DNA from: Ulota crispa
Taxonomy: Eukaryota; Streptophyta; Bryopsida; Orthotrichales; Orthotrichaceae
Reading direction: 5' to 3'
NCBI GenBank assembly: GCA_963920765.1
Contig: OY987251.1
Span: 7,629,219-7,693,218, forward strand
DNA: 64,000 nucleotides
Part shown: positions 58,922 through 64,000 of the stretch, piece by piece
Numbering within the stretch: the first letter of the stretch is position 1
Layout of the letters: each line of letters opens with the position of its first letter
The notes under the pieces: generated by a model
Databases searched by the model: none
What the model was told of the DNA's origin: nothing
The model's input: the letters and a program-made list of their open reading frames with translations, nothing else
Translations under genes and position numbers: made by a program

Positions 58922-59330
58922 GAGAGGAATTGTTTGTTTGTGTCTTTGCAAACGGCGAGGCAAGGATTCCGGGCCAATTCTTGCGTGGAGAAGCACTGGA
59001 AAGGGAAACCTAATTGGCGATGGCGATGGCGGTGAGTGTTGCTGGTGCTGCTGTGATTTCCTGCAGGGGGGATGGAAGGGGGGGGGGGGCAGCGAAGGGG
59101 AAGGGGAGGCGTGTGCAGAAGGGTTTAGCGGTGTGGATTGGGTGGCCGCTGTTGGGCCGCATCCGGTTGTGGCGTTGTGCGCCTTTGCCTTGCCTTGCAG
59201 CTCCGGGGCCAGGTGCCCTGTTAGCGGGACGGACTGCCGACGTGGCCGCCACGCAGGGTATTTTTTTTGTTTTGTTTTTGTTTTTGTCAAGGTAAGATAG
59301 TCGGTTCTAATTGCGACTTAAAGCGTTCTA
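58922..59330 (-). promoter_or_regulatory. GC-rich leader/promoter of ClpP5
   Basis: GC-rich island with a G-run at about 59079-59090, directly upstream of the ClpP5 ATG. Frames on both strands are open by composition, with no family similarity, so no divergent gene is called. Confidence 0.4.
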
Positions 59331-59344
59331 TAGCCAGTCCAAGA

Positions 59345-59600
59345 ATGAATATGCGATGGTTCTTGAATGGACCCTTCTTAATCTTAAAAGAAAAGGTGTA
59401 TTTTATTGCAAGAGTCAATCATACTCCTCTATTCACTTGATCTCTTTACAAATTGTAAGGGGACGCTTTATGGGAGACCTAGGGTCACACATATGTGCCT
59501 ACTACAAAAAACTTTGAAAATTCATCAACAATTCAATAATGCTTCAAAAAATATGAAAAATATTAGGTTACATTTAGCATCCATTTCTCTTTGACGGAAA
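59345..59600 (-). repeat. Dispersed repeat family D3, copy 3 (inverted)
   Basis: Reverse complement of 16140-16380: GATGGTTCTTGAATGGACCC, TATTGCAAGAGTCAATCAT and CTTTGAAAATTCATCAACAA correspond. Uninterrupted, so a second empty-site reference for the 7759-7850 insertion. Confidence 0.75.
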
Positions 59601-59654
59601 ATTAGGCAGAAAATCTTCACATCTTGAAAAGCGCATGAAAATCCAGAACATCCC

Positions 59655-60588
59655 TTAACCCCTAAAGGACCGAGCCATTTTTTCAATGAAAATCACTCAA
59701 AACTGCCACTTTTGGGGGGGGTTAGTAAGAAGGTAATTTTTTTTAAATTTGGGAAATCCAATCATAAGATCTTGCCCTAGACTAGATTAGGTACTTGTGG
59801 AAAAAAAATTAGGTCATTCCAGATGGATATGAGTAATATATTTACATCTAAAGTGAAAAGAAAAGTTTTTTTTCATGCTACCCCAAAATTTCAAAAGCCT
59901 TTGACCACTCTTACAACAAAAAAGTTGCTCTACGCAACAACTTTATTTTTCCCATGTAGGAGATCAAGTTAGCTATGTGTTAAAGAATTTTCAAATCAAT
60001 TGGAACGATACAATACATGGGAAAAAATAGTAAGTAAAAAGAAGTAGAGAATGAGTCAAAACACTAAATTGTTAAGAATTTAATTATGGAAATGAAAAAT
60101 ACTAATCCCAACAATGATAATGTTGTGATAAACAATCTACTTCCTTAGGTTTAATTATTTTTCCAAAATATTGAAAATTGAGTAAAATAAAGGACTTCAA
60201 AGTTTATTTTAGAGTAGAGAATCCATAATTGCCCCCAAACAAAAACTCCTCATAACTTTCATCTCAGTGATTGAAATTGAATGATTCAAAGCTTCTCACA
60301 TGTTAAAAAATCTAAAGAACCAATTTCAAGTTTTAATTTTTTTAAAAATTAATTTTTAAAGAAGTTTTTGGGCTACATAGGCAGGCAGTCCTCCCCAAAA
60401 TTTCAGAAATTCTTGCGTAACTTCTTCAATAATTGTTGGAATGAGGAAAAAATTAGATGCCCACTTAGATCTTTGAAATCCCCACCTTCAATAAAAGTTT
60501 TAGAAAATCACACAAAGTAGCTTATCCAAAGGTACATGCCCAAACTCCCACCTGTCCCTTGAAGGGACAACGGTCCTTAAGGGGTTAA
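59655..60588 (+). mobile_element. TTAA-bounded element, long form (934 bp), copy 2
   Basis: Ends TTAACCCCTAAAGGACC and GGTCCTTAAGGGGTTAA. Homologous along its length to 34037-34960, with the same end words and length. Non-coding. Confidence 0.85.
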
Positions 60589-61033
60589 AGTGACGGTTTT
60601 AGAGCGACTACATTAGACTGAACTGGCACCCCAAATTGCATGCAGGTAAGAAAATATTGGCGCACCTATAAGAGTCACTATTCTCATATCCGTCACCTTT
60701 GAAATCTTGGAAAATCTATGGAAGTGAATAGATGTAATGACAAGGATGTACAACATGTGAACATGAAATCTTAAAAGTAGTTATGGGTGCAGTGGCAATT
60801 TGCTCTTTAAAAATTCACAACTTATTCTCCCAATATCCAAATAATAAATTCAAAAGTGCAAACTCATTTTTTTTTGTTCCTAGTAGGATTGTACAATCTG
60901 CTAGTTGTTTATTAATAGTCATCATGTTCAAAACCCTTAGTTTGACGTTTATGGGTGCTCCTACCTTACAATTGGAGTGAATGAACGATTTGTGCCCATT
61001 CATCCAATCAGTTTACTATTACAAGTCCTCTAC

Positions 61034-61525
61034 GGTAGACGTACCTTATACCAATCATGAACCTTATCCCATGCATCTGTACCCCAAGTGGTAATTTTGG
61101 GCCCAAAATCTATGGAGGCCATATATAAATGCCCTATATTTTGGGGCCCAAAAAATAGGGTATCTATGGCCTCCCTAGATTCCGGGCCCAATAGGGAAAT
61201 GCTAAATTGTGAGCAGGGATTCATGAGCCATGAGCCATGAGCGTAATTTTTTTTATCAAATTATTAAAATTCACCTATAAAGGTGTACATAGTATCTTAT
61301 AACCACACATTATAATCATTCATTTCTTGGAAATTTGTTGTTTTTTAAGTTTTTTCATTAATTTTGTGCTCAAAATTGATTCCTACTCACAAAATTTTGG
61401 CTCACCGCTCATAGGCTCACCGTTCTATGCTCACAAAATAGCTTACCTCAGGCCCAAAATTACCACCTTGGGTACAGATGCACATGGTAAGGTTCATGAT
61501 TGGGATAAGGTACAGCTACCTTATT
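61034..61525 (+). mobile_element. Fold-back element (about 490 bp)
   Basis: Arms of about 75 bp: ACCAATCATGAACCTTATCC and TGCATCTGTACCCCAAGTGG at the left are complemented at 61450-61522. Between them is a second hairpin (ATCTATGGAGGCCATA against TATGGCCTCCCTAGAT, 61108-61190). Non-coding. Confidence 0.75.
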
Positions 61526-61565
61526 CCAGTTGTACTAGTGAAACAATGCATGAGTTTTTTTTGTG

Positions 61566-61830
61566 ACTCCCCCCATCCCCATGACACCCCATCCTTGTGC
61601 CCCTCTTCCCCTTTCTATAGTCTCCTATCCCATGTCACCCATGCTTGTGCCCCATCTCTATGGCCCCTCATCCCATGCCCCCTATGTTTGTGCCCCATGC
61701 CTGTTCTTCTCATTCCCATATCTCCATCCTTGTGCTCCCATGCCCGCACCCCATCCGCATAACCTCCATACTTGTGCTCCCATCCTGTGCCCCCATCCCC
61801 ATCATTTGGTTACGGAACCCCATGCACTCC
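61566..61830 (+). repeat. C-rich degenerate tandem repeat
   Basis: Irregular repeats of about 28-32 bp built on CCCCATCC, CTTGTGCCCC and CCCATGCC. Strongly pyrimidine-biased on the + strand, no gene. Confidence 0.75.
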
Positions 61831-62719
61831 CATTTCCACAATTCAGTTACAACTTGTTGTCCTTTGTTACAGAATTGTCAAGGGAGACGATTATAACCGT
61901 AAATCTTATTCAATTGTGTATATAGATCGATAAGGAACTTTCATTCAAAGTTTGGCAAACAAGGTGTTTGAAGAAGGAGAAATTTGGGGAAATTACGAAA
62001 TGGGTGATTGCAAGAAACACTTGTACTATTTTTTGTCCCCTTCACCTCTTGCAAGTGCTTTTTGGCTTATGACATTTGCACAACAAGTTCTTTTGAGCTG
62101 GAATTTCAAAGGAAGGTACATGTCATAATTACAGACCTTTTTTAATTTTTGCAATTTTTTCAAAATTATTTTACTATTTTGAACAGCCCCCAAATAGGTG
62201 TCTACGTTGGCCATTTTGGGGGTTTTTAGTACTATTTTGGGTCCAAAAAAGCAAATCTCATGCCACAAATCAAGGAAGTTATTCATCATAGAGCATTACA
62301 TGGATATGTAGAAGGGTTTCATAAAATCCTAAATTCCATACCGCGCACACACCCTCAAAGTAGGCATCCTTTCTCAAATGATTGGTGAAATAAAAAAACT
62401 TCCTACAAAAACCACTTACATCAAGTGAAGCTACTCAGAGAGATTGAAAATGACCATTTTTTGTTTTATTTTTTTGAACTTTTTTACTATTTTCTAAAAA
62501 GCAAAGAAGAAATTGTCTTTTTGTTGGTAATTTCTTGCCCTCTATTTTTGTGCATAATTTTTAGAATAAAAAATTTCTAGGTCTAGATTTTTACAAGTAT
62601 ACTATTTTAAGTGCTTTACAAATTGTCCTTTTTTATTTTTTGTATTTTTTTAAATTCAAAAACTCATAGTACTACCTAGTACTACCGGTTTTAAGGGTGT
62701 TTGAGACAAAATTGTGAAG

Positions 62720-63212
62720 TGTTTCATGCAACTACCCAAATGAGTAACAAAAATGAAAGAAATTACAATTTGGGTAACAATTTGAAAATAATTACAATTT
62801 GGGTAACAAAATCCAATAACCTCAATAGGTTGTGCAACTATCAAGGGCGCAAGTTGCAAGTGCCGTTGAAGAGATTGTTTGTTGCAACCCTTGATCTATC
62901 CGTTGCTTGTTCCATTAGTGGCACAACCCTTACTAGCACCAAGCAACCAAAATTTGCCAAACAATTGTAGATTGCACATTGTTAAGGAACAATCACTTGC
63001 CATTTGCTTACTTTGGAGCTTCAATCTTGCACTCCATCTCTTGCTATGCTTTAGCTTGGAACTAGGACAACACTTACAGCTTGCGCTCTTGACAATTGCA
63101 CAAACCATTGAGGTTATTGGATTTTGTTACCCAAATTGTAATTATTTTCAAATTGTTACCCAAATTGTAATTTCTTTCCTTTTTATTACTCATCTTTGGC
63201 AATTTCATCCAC
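62720..63212 (+). mobile_element. Fold-back element (about 490 bp)
   Basis: Arms of about 130 bp: AATTACAATTTGGGTAACAA occurs twice in tandem in the left arm and is complemented twice in the right arm. AACAAAATCCAATAACCTCA pairs with TGAGGTTATTGGATTTTGTT. The loop is about 220 bp. No coding function. Confidence 0.85.
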
Positions 63213-63219
63213 TTTTTTA

Positions 63220-64000
63220 CTGAAAATTCTTAGTATATTGGTTGCCAAGCACAATCAGAGGTAAGATTTAGGCAAATATATGCTAGAAAATATAATTATG
63301 CCTCCACATATATGCCTTTCTTTGGGTGCCATATCAGAGGCAGTTTAAACTATGTCCCAAATCCCATGAAATCTGAGAATCTGATTAGTGGAAGCCAAAA
63401 GTTGGGACTTCACATTTTGCACTACGTCCCAAGTTTCATGTCTTGGTTGTTTACACCTTTTTTACCCTTGGATACCTTGATGGTCAAAATTAAAGCAAAG
63501 ACTAGATTTACTCAAATCAAGTTGAAATTGCTTTACATGTTCTACGGTGATTTTGGCAACGCGTTTTGGAATAGTTACAACATTTTCCTACAATTTTCAA
63601 AAATTATACAATGCTCTTAGAATATCAAAGCTTCTCTTTGCACTTCAAACCACTGCAATTCAGAGATATGAGGCCGTGTGTCTGGATGTTTAGACCACTA
63701 GACCCAAGCTTGTGAGATCACTTGCAAATCGAATAAAAAAGTCAAAATGGCACTTCCTAAATAACATCCAAGAAGTAAAATGACATCAAATGTTATTTTC
63801 TAGAGAGATTTGTTTTCTAAACATTGACTAATGATAGCCACAGTCAAATCCTCAATTTTTTGTTACCAAATCACACAATCTATTAGTTTTGTATTTACAA
63901 CTTTTCATGATGGTAAATGAATTTCTCTACTATGTTCTACTTTGGATTTATTAATTTTCAATTTCCCACAATTCCATGATGATTTTTAATTTTTTTTTGC
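63220..64000. other. AT-rich intergenic DNA to window end
   Basis: No gene, RNA or repeat was recognised. The open frame at 63312-63620 has no recognised motif. Confidence 0.5.

Noticed and set aside
58922..59290. Extended ClpP5 leader or a divergent gene
   Set aside because: No in-frame ATG above 58921. The opposite-strand frames are shadows of GC-rich composition.
1..64000. tRNA, rRNA, CRISPR arrays, retrotransposon polyprotein or DNA transposase
   Set aside because: Looked for and not seen. No T-loop motifs with paired arms, no regularly spaced direct repeats with unique spacers, and no frame with reverse transcriptase, integrase or transposase motifs.

Overview
This is a piece of a land-plant nuclear genome. 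It holds five intron-rich protein-coding genes, separated by AT-rich DNA full of small non-autonomous transposons. Plant origin follows from a plastid-type ClpP with a Ser/Thr-rich leader, an AUG3/HAUS3 augmin subunit that matches plant AUG3 along its length, and an ABF/ABI5-type bZIP factor. Introns are mostly 100-400 bp and gene spacing is about 10-15 kb. This is compatible with a small-to-medium plant genome, possibly a non-angiosperm such as a bryophyte, but the sequence alone does not settle the clade.

Layout: 1-9 kb is AT-rich intergenic DNA with dispersed repeats. 9.99-12.15 kb (minus strand) is an ABF/AREB/ABI5-like bZIP factor in 5 coding exons, with a GC-rich leader or promoter and a G-rich minisatellite upstream (13.74-14.03 kb). 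14-23 kb is intergenic and carries a Helitron and small inverted-repeat elements. 23.95-28.97 kb (minus) is translation initiation factor eIF3e, 7 exons, 440 aa. 29.1-35.3 kb is a nest of transposons. 36.16-40.23 kb (minus) is nucleoporin NUP58, 9 exons including a 32-nt microexon, 540 aa. 40.3-46.2 kb is intergenic with several MITEs. 46.32-53.22 kb (plus) is AUG3, 18 exons, 617 aa. 53.5-56.3 kb holds a fold-back element and a TTAA-flanked element. 56.33-58.92 kb (minus) is plastid ClpP5, 9 exons, 304 aa, with the Ser-His-Asp triad intact. 59-64 kb is intergenic repeat. All exon models were built by hand from splice sites and reading phase, and each closes in frame with a length close to the family norm.

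The five genes are unrelated housekeeping or regulatory genes (transcription, translation, nuclear pore, mitotic microtubule nucleation, plastid proteolysis), so this is not a cluster or pathway. No autonomous transposase or reverse transcriptase, tRNA, rRNA or CRISPR was seen.

Two patterns stand out. First, four of the five genes carry a tandem duplication that spans an exon-intron junction, leaving extra copies of a real splice site plus a bit of exon inside the intron; AUG3 has five copies of its first donor. Second, at least eight elements of 79-1150 bp are bounded by TTAA and have CCC.../...GGG inverted ends. Two are matched by related empty sites elsewhere in the window. This is the target-site signature of piggyBac-type transposition, which would be unexpected in a plant.
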